Part shown: piece by piece, positions 43,987 to 53,910 of the stretch | Layout of the letters: each line of letters opens with the position of its first letter | How positions within the stretch are numbered: the stretch's first letter is position 1 | From: Acidithiobacillus sulfuriphilus | GTDB lineage: Bacteria > Pseudomonadota > Gammaproteobacteria > Acidithiobacillales > Acidithiobacillaceae | Length of the DNA stretch: 64,000 nt | Reading direction: 5' to 3' | NCBI RefSeq assembly: GCF_003721225.1 | Contig: NZ_RIZI01000194.1 | Location: 5,181-69,180, forward strand | Notes under the pieces: generated by a model | Database searches by the model: none | What the model was told of the DNA's origin: nothing | Seen by the model: only the letters and a program-made list of their open reading frames with translations | Made by a program: the position numbers and the translations under genes

Positions 43987-45313
43987 ATCCCGCCCAGCGC
44001 CGCTGTAGGACGGCAAGGATGGCGTCACCATCCGCATAGGCGCCGGAGATCTGCAGTTCCAAAGCGAGTTGCAAAGCCTTGCCCAGCACCGGGCCCGGCG
44101 GAATCCCCAACGCCATGAGATCCCCGCCGCGCAACCAGGGGGCGGGCAAGGCGTCGAGCACGCCCAGTGCCGACCAGATCTCCCGAGCCTTCTGCAAGGC
44201 CGGGGGCATGCCTTCGGCGCCTGCCCCTTGGGCGTCGGCCAAGGCGAGATCCAGGAGCAAAGAGCGGTCGGGTACGCGCAAGGCCAAACGGCCATAGGCG
44301 GCGGTTCCCGCATCATCCCGGGCGAGGGCATGGGGCGCACCATGCCAGCGCAAGAGCGGCAGGACCTGGCGCGTCAGGGTCGGCCCCGGAAACCAGCGGT
44401 CCAGAAAGGATTGGGCGGGGACCAGGCTTTGCTCATGCCCTAAGGCCCGCCAACGGCCTTGGGCATCGCGGCGGGTCACCACGGCCTTGCCCAGGTCATG
44501 GAGCAGGGCCGCGAGCATCAAGACCAGATCACGCTCCCGCTGGTCGCGCCGCAAGCGCCCCGCAGCGGCCAGGACCCGGCCGGTATGGATCCAGACATCG
44601 CCTTCGGGGTGGGCATCCGGGCGCTGGGGGACCCCCTGCAAGGCCCGCAACTCCGGAAAAAGCACAATGGCACCCGTTTCCTGCAGGGCATCCCAGGACC
44701 GGGGCAGATCCACCCCCCGCAGCAGGATGGCCTCCCACTCCTTGCGCACCCGCTCCCCGGCCACCTGCCCCAATTGCGGCCCCAGGCGGCGACAGCGACT
44801 GGCCGTAAGCGGATGGATGGCAAAGCCCAGTTGGCCAGCGAAGCGGGCGGCACGCAGCACCCGCAGGGGGTCATCAGCAAAGCTGCGCGCATCCACCATA
44901 CGCAAGCGCCCGGCCCGCAAATCCTCCTGGCCGCCCCAGGCGTCCAGCAGCGTTTCCGTGCGCGCATCCCAGGCCATGGCATTGACGGTAAAGTCCCGGC
45001 GGCGGGCCGCCTCGGCCCAGGGCAAATGCGGGTCCACCCCTTGCCCGCTCCCTTGGGGCAGGGCGAATTCCGCGCCGGCCGCGACAAAGACCGCCAGGCG
45101 CGCCCCCACCCGGTGGACCCCAAAGGGCGCCAGGCATTCCGCGAGACGCGTCTCGCTCAGCCCATAGACCTCCACATCCCAGTCCTCGGGCGGCCGTCCC
45201 AAAAGGGCATCCCGCACCGCGCCCCCCACCACCAGCGTCCGGCCGCCGGCGCGCTCCACCGCCTGCAGGACCGCCGCCAGGGCCGCCGGCAGCTTCAGCG
45301 CCGCCAGAGCCAC
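43958..45313 (-). CDS. cca: CCA tRNA nucleotidyltransferase / poly(A) polymerase family, HD type
   Basis: About 451 residues. The nucleotidyltransferase head has LVVGGAVRDALLGRPPEDWDVEVYG, then RRRDFTVNAMAWD, and RFADDPLRVLRAARFAGQLGF-type RNA-binding segments. An HD phosphohydrolase domain follows (ALLHDLGKAVVTRRD, HEQSL, LLRWHGAPHAL). These enzymes add or repair CCA at tRNA 3' ends; the HD domain gives phosphatase activity in the E. coli-type enzyme. The start is uncertain. GTG 45313 overlaps the DUF2905 gene by 19 bases and no clear ribosome site is seen. Confidence 0.88.
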   Translation of the reverse strand: MALAALKLPAALAAVLQAVERAGGRTLVVGGAVRDALLGRPPEDWDVEVYGLSETRLAECLAPFGVHRVGARLAVFVAAGAEFALPQGSGQGVDPHLPWAEAARRRDFTVNAMAWDARTETLLDAWGGQEDLRAGRLRMVDARSFADDPLRVLRAARFAGQLGFAIHPLTASRCRRLGPQLGQVAGERVRKEWEAILLRGVDLPRSWDALQETGAIVLFPELRALQGVPQRPDAHPEGDVWIHTGRVLAAAGRLRRDQRERDLVLMLAALLHDLGKAVVTRRDAQGRWRALGHEQSLVPAQSFLDRWFPGPTLTRQVLPLLRWHGAPHALARDDAGTAAYGRLALRVPDRSLLLDLALADAQGAGAEGMPPALQKAREIWSALGVLDALPAPWLRGGDLMALGIPPGPVLGKALQLALELQISGAYADGDAILAVLQRRWAGSSRPDGHAC

Positions 45314-45507
45314 AGGATCAGGGTGAGCAGGAGGGACACCAGAATGGACAGCAACAGGCTGGTGCCCAGGGGGAAAAAGACCTGAAAACCGGGCCGGCCC
45401 AGGCGGATATCGCCAGGCAGATGCCCCAGCCCCAGGCGTGCGAGGAAGGGCCACAGAAGGCCGAGGAGGACCATCAGCAGGCCCAGGGTGATCAGTATCT
45501 TCTGCAC
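45295..45507 (-). CDS. DUF2905 small membrane protein
   Basis: A 70-residue protein with two membrane helices (KILITLGLLMVLLGLLWPFL and SLLLSILVSLLLTLILWLW). Between them GHLPGDIRLGRPGFQVFFPLGTS matches DUF2905. The GTG at 45507 was preferred because AGGGGGG sits 6 bases upstream. Function unknown. It is co-transcribed with cca. Confidence 0.88.
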   Translation of the reverse strand: MQKILITLGLLMVLLGLLWPFLARLGLGHLPGDIRLGRPGFQVFFPLGTSLLLSILVSLLLTLILWLWRR

Positions 45508-45534
45508 GCGCACCCCCCTAAGCCGCTGCGGCCC

Positions 45535-47280
45535 TCATCCCGCCCGCCCGCCACCCGCCGTGAGCGAGTCAAGCACAGCGGCATACTTTTCCTTGACCAC
45601 GTTGCGTTTGACTTTCAGGGTGGGGGTGAGTTCACCCGCCGCCTCGCTGAGGGGATGATCCAGCAGGGCGAAACGCCGCACCTGCTCATAGGAAGGCAGG
45701 TCCGCCAGGGCATCCTGGATCACCCCCCGCAGCAGCTCCCGTCGCGCCGCCGGCGAAGCAGTCGGGCCCAGGCGGGCGGTCAACAATTCGTCATTGGGAA
45801 CGATCAAGGCCAGCAAATAGGGCAGGCGATCGCCAAACACCACCGCTTGGGCAATGAGGGGCTGAGCCATGAGCCGCATCTCGATTTTCTGGGGGGGGAT
45901 GTTCTCCCCGGCCGAATTGACGATGAGATCCTTCTTGCGGTCGGTAATCCGCACATAGCCATCCGCATCGAGGCTACCCACATCCCCCGTATGCAGCCAA
46001 CCATCGGCAAGAGTCTCGCGGGTGGCGCTCTCGTTGTTCCAATAACCGGCCATGATGGAAGGGCCGCGCACCAGGATCTCGCCGTCGGCGGCAATGCGGC
46101 CTTCGAGATTGGGCAGGAAGCGGCCCACCGTTCCCGGGCGGATGGCCGCAAGCGGATTGGCGGCGATCACCGGGCTCGCCTCGGTCATCCCGTAGCCCTC
46201 CACGATGGGCAAGCCCAGGTCCAGGAAAAACCGGCCGATCTCCTCGGGCAGCGGGGCGCCGCCGGACACGAAAAAACGCAGACGTCCGCCCAGCTTGGCC
46301 CGCAGACTCCGGATCAGTAGTGCCCGGGCCAGATCATGTTGCCAGCCCCGCGGCGGCTGGGGCGCCCCCAGGCCAAGGCCGCGCCGCAGCAGGCGGCCGA
46401 AAAAACCCCGCCGCTCCTCCACCCCCCGGCGCACCCGGCCATACAGCAATTGGAAAACCCGCGGCACGGCGATGAGGATATGGGGCCGCGCCAGGGCCAT
46501 GTCCCGCAATACCGTATCGGGCCGTTCGGCATAGGCCACCTCCAGGCCCAGCAGATAGGCGCCAAAATGGCCGGTACCGCGCTCGAAGACATGGGACAGG
46601 GGCAAAATGGACAAGAGCCGTTGTCCACGGCGCAGCGGTACCAGCGGCAAAAAGCCGCTGATATTGCTCAGGATATTGCCATGGCTGAGCATCACCCCCT
46701 TGGGCCAGCCGGTGGTGCCCGAGGTGTAGACCAAGGTCGCCAGATCGTCCCGCCGCAGGGATCGCAGGCGCCCATCGAGTTCCGCATGGGGGACGTCTTC
46801 ACCCAACTGCTCCAGCCCGGCCCAAGTGCCCAGTCCTGCGGTCCGGGCAGCGGCGCCATCGCGCAACAAAAGCCGATCGGCCGGCACTCCCCAAGCTACC
46901 CCGCCATCGCCAATGCGCTCCCGCTCGGCCATTCCCTCCAGCAGTACCAGTCCAGCACCACTATCCCCCAATACATAGTGAATCTCCCGCGCCCCAAAAC
47001 TGGGGTAAAGGGGGACCGTCACTGCCCCTACGCTGAGGATGGCGAAGTCCATGAGGGCCCAGTCCACGGAATTGGGTGCCATGAGGATCACCCGCTCGCC
47101 GGCCTTGACCCCCAAACGGAGCAAGCCGCGGGCCCGCCGCCGCACCTTTTCGGCAAAATCCGCCGCCCCCATGGGGACAAAGGCCCCTTCGCCCCGTTGC
47201 AAGGCAATCACCCCCTGGGGGCTGGCCGCGCAACGGGCAAAAAGCCCCTCGGGCAAACTGGACAACTGCGCCAAGGTCAT
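45535..47280 (-). CDS. Long-chain acyl-CoA synthetase (AMP-forming)
   Basis: A 581-residue ANL-superfamily enzyme. The P-loop is LVYTSGTTGWPKGVMLSHGN. Further motifs are GYGMTEASPVI, GWLHTGDVGSLDADGYVRITDRKKDLIVNSAGENI and the C-terminal LTPTLKVKRNVVKEKY with the catalytic lysine region. It activates fatty acids to acyl-CoA through an acyl-AMP intermediate. It resembles FadD15-type long-chain enzymes. It lies 10 bases after sspA on the same strand. Confidence 0.92.
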   Translation of the reverse strand: MTLAQLSSLPEGLFARCAASPQGVIALQRGEGAFVPMGAADFAEKVRRRARGLLRLGVKAGERVILMAPNSVDWALMDFAILSVGAVTVPLYPSFGAREIHYVLGDSGAGLVLLEGMAERERIGDGGVAWGVPADRLLLRDGAAARTAGLGTWAGLEQLGEDVPHAELDGRLRSLRRDDLATLVYTSGTTGWPKGVMLSHGNILSNISGFLPLVPLRRGQRLLSILPLSHVFERGTGHFGAYLLGLEVAYAERPDTVLRDMALARPHILIAVPRVFQLLYGRVRRGVEERRGFFGRLLRRGLGLGAPQPPRGWQHDLARALLIRSLRAKLGGRLRFFVSGGAPLPEEIGRFFLDLGLPIVEGYGMTEASPVIAANPLAAIRPGTVGRFLPNLEGRIAADGEILVRGPSIMAGYWNNESATRETLADGWLHTGDVGSLDADGYVRITDRKKDLIVNSAGENIPPQKIEMRLMAQPLIAQAVVFGDRLPYLLALIVPNDELLTARLGPTASPAARRELLRGVIQDALADLPSYEQVRRFALLDHPLSEAAGELTPTLKVKRNVVKEKYAAVLDSLTAGGGRAG

Positions 47281-47290
47281 GGGGCGCTCC

Positions 47291-47911
47291 TCAGCGCATG
47301 GCCTTTTCCACGCTGGTCAGGCTGCGCTGGAAGCTGTCCAGGGCAAACAAACGCTCCATATAGGCGGTAGTCGCCTGCGCCGCCGCCGGCAGGGTAATGC
47401 CCAGCATCGGCAAACGCCACAGGAGGGGAGCCAGGGCGCAGTCGAGGATGGTCATCTCCTCGCCGAAGAGGAAGCGCTGCTGGGCAAAGATGGTGCTCAG
47501 GCTCGCAAAGCCGCTGCGTACCACCTCCTTGGCCGCCTCCACCTGGGCCGGGGAGAAACCCGGCTGGAACAGGGGCGCAAACCAGTCCCGATCGAAGCGC
47601 AGCAAGGCCAGACGCACCTTGGCGCGGGAGATGGGATCCACCGGGATCAGGGGGGGGTGCGGAAAGCGCTCATCCAGGTACTCCATCACCAGCACCGACT
47701 CATAAATGGCCAGGTCCCGATCCACCAGGGTCGGGACCTGATTGTAGGGATTGAGCTCGGCCAGGTCCTCCGGCTTCCTGGCCAGGTCCACATCAATGGT
47801 CTGGTACTCCATCGCCTTTTCTTCCAGGACAAAACGGACCCGATGGGCGTAGACACAGTCGCCGGTGGAATACAGGGTCATCAGGGTTTTTTTGCTGCTT
47901 GGGGTAGCCAT
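47291..47911 (-). CDS. sspA: Stringent starvation protein A
   Basis: A 206-residue glutathione-S-transferase-like protein that binds RNA polymerase. The ATG at 47911 follows AAAGGAA. The N-terminal thioredoxin fold has LYSTGDCVYAHRVRFVLEEK and YNQVPTLVDRDLAIYESVLVMEYLDERFPHPPL. The helical C-domain has EEMTILDCALAPLLWRLPMLGI. Motifs match SspA rather than catalytic GSTs. Confidence 0.92.
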   Translation of the reverse strand: MATPSSKKTLMTLYSTGDCVYAHRVRFVLEEKAMEYQTIDVDLARKPEDLAELNPYNQVPTLVDRDLAIYESVLVMEYLDERFPHPPLIPVDPISRAKVRLALLRFDRDWFAPLFQPGFSPAQVEAAKEVVRSGFASLSTIFAQQRFLFGEEMTILDCALAPLLWRLPMLGITLPAAAQATTAYMERLFALDSFQRSLTSVEKAMR

Positions 47912-48101
47912 GGTGCATTCCTTTCTCAGTGAGTTGCGTGCCCAGTCCATATCCGGCAGAGAGGCATGCCACAGGATAGAAGCATGATTGTAACATCCTC
48001 GGCATCATTTTGGGGCGCCCCCTGGTCTTGTTTTTTCGCGCCCCACCCCCATTTTAGGAATGGGACCGTTGGAGCAACGATCAATAGAAGGAGGCAAGGT
48101 C

Positions 48102-48344
48102 ATGAAAAAGAGTTCTTCTCTAATCCTCGGCGCCGCCCTGGTTGCCCTGGCCAGTGGCTGCGCCAATATGACCCCGACCCAGCAACGGGCGGTCAGCGGC
48201 GGCGCCATCGGGGCCACGGGCGGCGCGGTGCTGGGTGCCGTAGCCGGCGGCAATCCTGCGGTCGGGGCGGCGGTGGGCGGTGCCGTGGGTGCCGGTGTGG
48301 GCGCCGCCCTGCCGCAAATCAAAAACGCCATCAACGGCAATTAA
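48102..48344 (+). CDS. Glycine-zipper lipoprotein
   Basis: An 80-residue lipoprotein. The ATG at 48102 follows AAGGAGG. The signal peptide ends in LASGC, with the lipidated Cys20. The rest is Gly/Ala-rich with repeated GxxxG spacing (GGAIGATGGAVLGAVAGG, GGAVGAGVGA), a glycine-zipper hairpin as in outer-membrane proteins of the YMGG/SlyB type. Exact role unknown. Confidence 0.85.
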   Translation: MKKSSSLILGAALVALASGCANMTPTQQRAVSGGAIGATGGAVLGAVAGGNPAVGAAVGGAVGAGVGAALPQIKNAINGN

Positions 48345-48425
48345 GTATGGTCCCTCCCGTACCGGGCCGGCCCCATCCCGGGTTATGGGTACGCCATGAG
48401 GCTTGTCTGTGGGGACATGGACACA

Positions 48426-48454
48426 TTGTCCGTGCGCGCGAATTCCTGTACACT
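48426..48454 (+). promoter_or_regulatory. Candidate sigma-70 promoter of lpxC
   Basis: TTGTCC (48426-48431) and TACACT (48449-48454) are 17 bases apart, giving a leader of about 90 bases before lpxC. Confidence 0.45.
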
Positions 48455-48551
48455 TCCGACCGGTTGGTCAGTTGTAACGAGGCAACAGACCGTTGTAGTA
48501 TGAGCTACAGGTAGCCAGCGGGAGGGCGATCCGCGGAGATCGCGATAGCAC

Positions 48552-49466
48552 ATGATCCGACAGCGCACATTGAAAAACATGATCTGGGGAACAGGAATCG
48601 GCTTGCATACGGGCAAGAAGGTGTACATCGGCCTGCGCCCCGCCCCCGTCAATACGGGCATCGTATTCCATCGCAGCGACCTCGAAGGCGGGGCATGGAT
48701 CAAGGCCGACCCCCTCCATGTGGTCGATACCTGCCTGTCCACCAACCTTGGCAAGGATGACGCACGGGTAGCCACTATCGAGCATCTCATGTCCGCTCTC
48801 GCCGGCCTGGGCATCGACAATGCCTTTATCGACCTCGACGGCCCCGAGGTGCCCATCATGGATGGCAGTGCCGCCCCCTTCGTCTTCCTGATCCAGTGCG
48901 CCGGCATCGAGGAACAGAACGCGCCAAAGCGCTTCATCCGCATCACCAAGACCCTGCGCGCCGAAGACGCCGACCGCTGGGTACAACTGGAGCCCTACGA
49001 AGGCTTCAAAGTCAGCTTCACCATCGACTTCGATCACCCGGTCCTGAAAAACGGCGGCCAGGAAGTGACGGTGGATTTCGCCCGCACTTCGTACCTCAAG
49101 GAGGTTGCCAGGGCCCGCACCTTCGGCTTCATGCGCGAGGTGGAAACTCTGCGGCGCATGGGATTGGCTTTGGGCGGCAATCTCGACAACGCCATCGTCG
49201 TCGACGATTACCGGGTGCTCAACGAAGAGGGCCTGCGCTACACCAACGAGTTCGTGCGCCACAAGGTGCTGGACTCCATCGGCGATCTCTATCTCCTCGG
49301 CCACCCCCTGGTGGGGCACTTCTCCGGCTACAAATCCGGTCATGCCCTCAACAACACCCTGCTGCGCGCCCTGCTGCAGCGTCAGGATGCTTGGGAATTT
49401 GTGGATTACTCCGCCAAGCGCGCGCCTTTTTCTTTCGTCGAGGCCACGGCGGCCGCCTCGGCCTGA
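48552..49466 (+). CDS. lpxC: UDP-3-O-acyl-N-acetylglucosamine deacetylase
   Basis: A 304-residue zinc enzyme for the committed step of lipid A synthesis. It has [38 protein letters not shown] with a zinc His, [13 protein letters not shown], and the C-terminal [32 protein letters not shown] with the other zinc ligand and catalytic His. Its 3' end overlaps the convergent dciA-like gene by 61 bases. It is separated from the dcw cluster, where many relatives have it after ftsZ. Confidence 0.97.
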   Translation: MIRQRTLKNMIWGTGIGLHTGKKVYIGLRPAPVNTGIVFHRSDLEGGAWIKADPLHVVDTCLSTNLGKDDARVATIEHLMSALAGLGIDNAFIDLDGPEVPIMDGSAAPFVFLIQCAGIEEQNAPKRFIRITKTLRAEDADRWVQLEPYEGFKVSFTIDFDHPVLKNGGQEVTVDFARTSYLKEVARARTFGFMREVETLRRMGLALGGNLDNAIVVDDYRVLNEEGLRYTNEFVRHKVLDSIGDLYLLGHPLVGHFSGYKSGHALNNTLLRALLQRQDAWEFVDYSAKRAPFSFVEATAAASA

Positions 49467-49921
49467 AGCCCTTCGAGGGTATCCGCCAGGCGCCGCAAGG
49501 CGGCCGCTAGCTCGCCCGGCAGATCTTCGGCGGCCCCTCGCAGGGCAGGGGGGGCGCTCGGCGGCACCACCCAGGTCCGGCGCAGGGGGCGCGCCGCCTG
49601 TGCCGGCGGCAAGGGCCGCACCAGCGCCTCGATGCGCCCCGCCGCCTCCGCGGGGAAGGCCGCATTCCATGCCTTGAGGACCTTTTTCTCATGGCGGCGC
49701 AGCCAGGGCACCCAAACCGGACTCTGGCAGAGCACTCGCAACACGCCTCCGGACCAGGAAAACAGCCAGGTACGGTCCTGCGCCTCCAGGGGCAGCAGGC
49801 CATTCCAGGCGGGTTGGCGTTCGCGCAGACGCAGGCCCTCCCGGTAAATTGCGCCCACATTACCCGCCGCCTCACCGGAAATCGAGCGCCATGGAGACCG
49901 ACTCTTACCATTCATGGTCAT
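49406..49921 (-). CDS. DciA-like (DUF721) protein
   Basis: A 171-residue protein whose central part ([37 protein letters not shown]) matches DUF721/DciA. DciA helps to load the replicative helicase in bacteria that lack DnaC/DnaI. The position between lpxC and secA, on the opposite strand, is a usual place for it. The C-terminal third is Ala/Pro-rich and probably disordered. Confidence 0.8.
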   Translation of the reverse strand: MTMNGKSRSPWRSISGEAAGNVGAIYREGLRLRERQPAWNGLLPLEAQDRTWLFSWSGGVLRVLCQSPVWVPWLRRHEKKVLKAWNAAFPAEAAGRIEALVRPLPPAQAARPLRRTWVVPPSAPPALRGAAEDLPGELAAALRRLADTLEGLQAEAAAVASTKEKGARLAE

Positions 49922-49965
49922 TCATGCTACGTTAATGGGCAATTTTTGCCTAGGTTTATCCGCTC

Positions 49966-52671
49966 ATGCTTGGAACCATACTCCGTCGTGTCGTTGGCAG
50001 CCGTAACGACCGTCTGATCAAAAACGCCCGCGCGGTGGTGGCGCAAATCAACGACCTGGAACCCCAGATCACCGCCCTGGACGACATCGCCCTGGCGGCC
50101 CGGACAGAGGCATTCAAGGCGCGGCTGGCCCAAGGCGAAAACCTCGACCAGATCCTGCCCGAGGCCTTTGCCGTGGTCCGCGAGGCGGCGCGGCGGGTAC
50201 TGGGGATGCGCCACTTCGATGTGCAGCTCATCGGCGGGTATATGCTCCATAACGGCAAGATCGCCGAGATGCGCACCGGAGAGGGCAAGACCCTGGTGGC
50301 CACCCTGCCCGCTTATCTCAACGCCCTGGCGGGCAAGGGGGTGCATGTCATCACGGTCAACGACTACCTGGCCAGCCGCGATGCCGAGTGGATGGGGCGG
50401 GTGCATCGCTTTCTGGGCCTTTCCGTAGGCACCATCATCTCCGATCTGGCCACGGAGGAGCGGCGCGCCGCCTATGCCGCCGACATCACCTACGGCACCA
50501 ACAACGAATTCGGCTTCGACTACCTGCGCGACAACATGGCCTTCTCCCCGGCCGATCGCGTCCAGCGCAGCCTGCACTATGCCATCATCGACGAAGTGGA
50601 CTCCATCCTCATTGACGAGGCGCGCACCCCGCTCATCATCAGCGGTCCCACCGAGGAAAATACCGACCTCTATTATCAGGTCGATCGGCTGATTCAACAC
50701 TTCCAGGCCGATGAAGACTATACCGTGGATGAAAAGGCCCGCCAGGTGCTGCTCACCGAAGAGGGGATCGAAAAGGCCGAGCGGCTCATGGTCGAGAACG
50801 GCCTCCTCCGGGAGGGCAACCTCTACGACGTCAGCAATGTCACCTTGGTCCACCATCTGAATCAGGCCTTGCGCGCCCATGCCATCTACCGGCGCGAAAC
50901 GGACTACATCGTCCGCGATGGCGAGATTTGCATCATCGATGAATTCACCGGGCGCATGATGAGCGGCCGACGCTGGTCCGACGGTCTGCATCAGGCGGTG
51001 GAGGCCAAGGAAGGGGTGCAGGTCCAGAACGAGAACCAGACCCTCGCCTCCATCACCTTCCAGAATTATTTCCGCATGTATGAAAAGCTCTCGGGCATGA
51101 CCGGCACCGCCGATACTGAAGCCTTTGAACTCAATCAGATTTATGGCCTGGAGGTGGTGGTCATCCCCACCCACCGCCCCGTTCAGCGCAAGGATTTCGC
51201 CGACCTGATCTACCGGACCAGCCGGGAAAAGTGGAACGCCATTGTCGCCGATATCCAGGACTGCCACGAACGCGGCCAATCCGTTCTGGTGGGTACCACC
51301 TCCATCGAGCATAATGAATTCCTCTCCGCGCTGCTGAAAAAGGCCAAGGTGCCCCACCAGGTCCTCAACGCCAAGCAGCACGAGCGGGAGGCGGAGATCA
51401 TCGCCCAGGCGGGCAAGACCAAGGCGGTAACCATCGCCACCAACATGGCGGGCCGCGGCACCGATATCGTCCTCGGCGGCAATGTGGGGCATCAGGTGGA
51501 CATGGTCCTGGCCAACCCCGACCTGGACGAAGCGGAGCGAAGCCGCCAGGTGGAGGCATTGAAAGGCGGTTGGCAGGCCCTGCACGACGCCGCCATCGCC
51601 GCCGGCGGTCTGCATATCGTGGGCACGGAACGCCACGAGTCGCGGCGCATCGATAACCAGCTCCGTGGCCGTGCCGGTCGCCAGGGGGATCCCGGCAGCA
51701 CCCGCTTCTACCTCTCCCTGGAAGACCCCCTCATGCGCATCTTCGGGAGTGACCGCCTGGGCACCCTCATGCAGCGTCTGGGCATGCAGGAGGGCGAGGC
51801 CATCGAGCATAGCTGGGTCACCAAGGCCATCGAAAACGCCCAGCGCAAGGTGGAAAACCGCAATTTCGACATCCGCAAGCAATTGCTGGAATACGACGAT
51901 GTGGCCAATGAACAGCGCAAGATCATCTATCAGCAGCGTAACGAGTTCATGGACGCCGGCGACATCAGCGCCACCATTGTCAACCTGCGCGAGGACGTGT
52001 TGGGGGCCATCCTGGAGGATTACGCGCCGGCCGGAGTGATGGAAGAGCAGTGGGATCTGGAGGGCCTGGAACAGGCCATCGACCGGGCCTTTGGCCTGAA
52101 ACTGCCGGTGCGGGAATGGCTGGCGGCGGATCATCGTCTGGGCTTCGAGGGCTTGCGCAGCCGCATCCTCGACGAGGCCCTGGGCAGCTATGGGGCCAAA
52201 GAGGCCCTCATCGGTGCCGAGGTCATGCGCCACTTTGAAAAGGCCATCATGCTGCAGGTCCTGGACAGCCAGTGGAAGGACCATCTAGCGAGCATGGACC
52301 ACCTGCGGGAGGGCATTCATCTGCGCGGTTACGCCCAGAAGAATCCCAAGCAGGAATACAAGCGCGAGGCCTTCGCCCTTTTCAACGCCATGCTGGAACG
52401 GGTGCGCATGGAGGTCATCGAGTCCCTCTCCAAGCTCCATGTGAGCACCGAGGCCGACTTCGCCGCCCTGGGAGAAGGCGGCCAGGAAGGGCAGACGCTG
52501 CTCTTTTCCCACCCCGATATCGCCGCCGCCGATCCCTTGGCAGAGGCTGCAGATCCTGCGGATCCCATGAAGGCCATTCCCGTTACCGGCGGCTCCAAGA
52601 TCGGCCGCAACCAGATCTGTCCCTGCGGCTCCGGCAAAAAATACAAGCACTGTTGCGGTCGCCTGGATTAG
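49966..52671 (+). CDS. secA: Preprotein translocase ATPase SecA
   Basis: A 901-residue motor for Sec export. It has Walker [19 protein letters not shown], the DEAD segment [19 protein letters not shown], the NBD2 motif [14 protein letters not shown] and [21 protein letters not shown]. The helical scaffold contains [31 protein letters not shown]. The C-terminal zinc domain [13 protein letters not shown] binds SecB and lipids. Length and motifs are canonical. Confidence 0.98.
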   Translation: MLGTILRRVVGSRNDRLIKNARAVVAQINDLEPQITALDDIALAARTEAFKARLAQGENLDQILPEAFAVVREAARRVLGMRHFDVQLIGGYMLHNGKIAEMRTGEGKTLVATLPAYLNALAGKGVHVITVNDYLASRDAEWMGRVHRFLGLSVGTIISDLATEERRAAYAADITYGTNNEFGFDYLRDNMAFSPADRVQRSLHYAIIDEVDSILIDEARTPLIISGPTEENTDLYYQVDRLIQHFQADEDYTVDEKARQVLLTEEGIEKAERLMVENGLLREGNLYDVSNVTLVHHLNQALRAHAIYRRETDYIVRDGEICIIDEFTGRMMSGRRWSDGLHQAVEAKEGVQVQNENQTLASITFQNYFRMYEKLSGMTGTADTEAFELNQIYGLEVVVIPTHRPVQRKDFADLIYRTSREKWNAIVADIQDCHERGQSVLVGTTSIEHNEFLSALLKKAKVPHQVLNAKQHEREAEIIAQAGKTKAVTIATNMAGRGTDIVLGGNVGHQVDMVLANPDLDEAERSRQVEALKGGWQALHDAAIAAGGLHIVGTERHESRRIDNQLRGRAGRQGDPGSTRFYLSLEDPLMRIFGSDRLGTLMQRLGMQEGEAIEHSWVTKAIENAQRKVENRNFDIRKQLLEYDDVANEQRKIIYQQRNEFMDAGDISATIVNLREDVLGAILEDYAPAGVMEEQWDLEGLEQAIDRAFGLKLPVREWLAADHRLGFEGLRSRILDEALGSYGAKEALIGAEVMRHFEKAIMLQVLDSQWKDHLASMDHLREGIHLRGYAQKNPKQEYKREAFALFNAMLERVRMEVIESLSKLHVSTEADFAALGEGGQEGQTLLFSHPDIAAADPLAEAADPADPMKAIPVTGGSKIGRNQICPCGSGKKYKHCCGRLD

Positions 52672-52686
52672 GCAAAAGGACTCCCC

Positions 52687-53910
52687 ATGGCCATCGGCAT
52701 CTCCGCCCCGCAGCACCTGGACCCCATCTCCGGAATTCGGCTCGGCACCACTGCGGCGGGCATCCGCTACGCCGGCCGCCAGGACCTGACCCTCATCGCC
52801 CTGGAAGCGGGCACGGCGGTGGCCGGGGTCTTTACCCGCAACCGCTTCCGCGCGGCACCGGTCATTGTTGCCGAGCGGCATCTGGCCCGGGGCACCGTCC
52901 AGGCGCTGCTCATCAATACCGGCAATGCCAATGCCGGCACCGGTGCCGAGGGTATGGCGGCGGCCGAGGAGAGCTGCCGAATCGTCGCGGAAGCGCTGGG
53001 TTGCCGTCCCGAGGAGGTGCTCCCCTTTTCCACGGGGGTCATTGGCGAGGTCGCACCCCTGGCCGAGCGGATCGGCGCCGCTCTCCCCGCCTGCGCCGCC
53101 CGCCTGCGCCCCGATGCCTGGATCGATGCCGCCACAGCCATCATGACCACGGACACCGTAGCCAAGGGTTGTTCCGTCCGGGTTGCCCTGGACGGAGTGC
53201 ACTTCACCGTTACCGGTATTGCCAAGGGTTCGGGCATGATCCGTCCGGACATGGCCACCATGCTGGCCTACATCGCCACCGACGCCCCCCTGCAGGGACT
53301 GGCCCTGGAGCGCTGCCTGCATGATGCCGTGGAGCGCTCCTTCAATCGCATCACGGTGGATGGCGACACCTCCACCAATGACGCCTGTATCCTCATGGCC
53401 ACGGGCAAGGCGGCCATGGACCCCATCCGTACCCCCCAGGACCCCGCCTACGGCCGGGTGGCAGCGGCCGTGGAGGCGGTGGCCCTGCAGCTCGCCCAGG
53501 CCATCGTTCGCGACGGAGAGGGCGCGACGAAATTCATCCCCATTACCGTCACGGGCGGCCGCGATCCTCAAGAATGCCTGAAGGTGGCCTACCGGATGGC
53601 CCATTCGCCCCTCATCAAGACCGCCTTTTTCGCTTCAGATCCCAACTGGGGACGATTGCTGGCCGCCATCGGTGCCGCCGGCATCGACGATCTGAATGTG
53701 GAAAAGGTGCAGATCTGGCTCGGGGAACTGCGCATCGTCCGGGACGGCGCCCGGGATCCCGACTACCGCGAAACGGCGGGTCAGGCGGTGATGGCCGCGA
53801 CGGAAATCCCCATTCGGGTGGACCTGGGACGCGGTACGGCGGAGGAACGCATCTGGACCTGCGACCTTTCCCACGACTACGTGCGCATCAACGCCGATTA
53901 TCGCAGTTGA
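52687..53910 (+). CDS. argJ: Bifunctional ornithine acetyltransferase / N-acetylglutamate synthase
   Basis: A 407-residue Ntn-type enzyme of arginine synthesis. The self-cleavage region is IAKGSGMIRPDMATMLAYIATDAPL; the nucleophilic Thr begins the TML segment. Further signatures are NAGTGAEG and VDGDTSTNDACIL near the middle. It recycles acetyl groups between N-acetylornithine and glutamate. It starts 15 bases after secA and overlaps the next gene by one base. Confidence 0.96.
   Translation: MAIGISAPQHLDPISGIRLGTTAAGIRYAGRQDLTLIALEAGTAVAGVFTRNRFRAAPVIVAERHLARGTVQALLINTGNANAGTGAEGMAAAEESCRIVAEALGCRPEEVLPFSTGVIGEVAPLAERIGAALPACAARLRPDAWIDAATAIMTTDTVAKGCSVRVALDGVHFTVTGIAKGSGMIRPDMATMLAYIATDAPLQGLALERCLHDAVERSFNRITVDGDTSTNDACILMATGKAAMDPIRTPQDPAYGRVAAAVEAVALQLAQAIVRDGEGATKFIPITVTGGRDPQECLKVAYRMAHSPLIKTAFFASDPNWGRLLAAIGAAGIDDLNVEKVQIWLGELRIVRDGARDPDYRETAGQAVMAATEIPIRVDLGRGTAEERIWTCDLSHDYVRINADYRS

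Noticed and set aside
44459-45385. 308-residue plus-strand frame
   Set aside because: Antisense to cca, which has clear motifs on the other strand.
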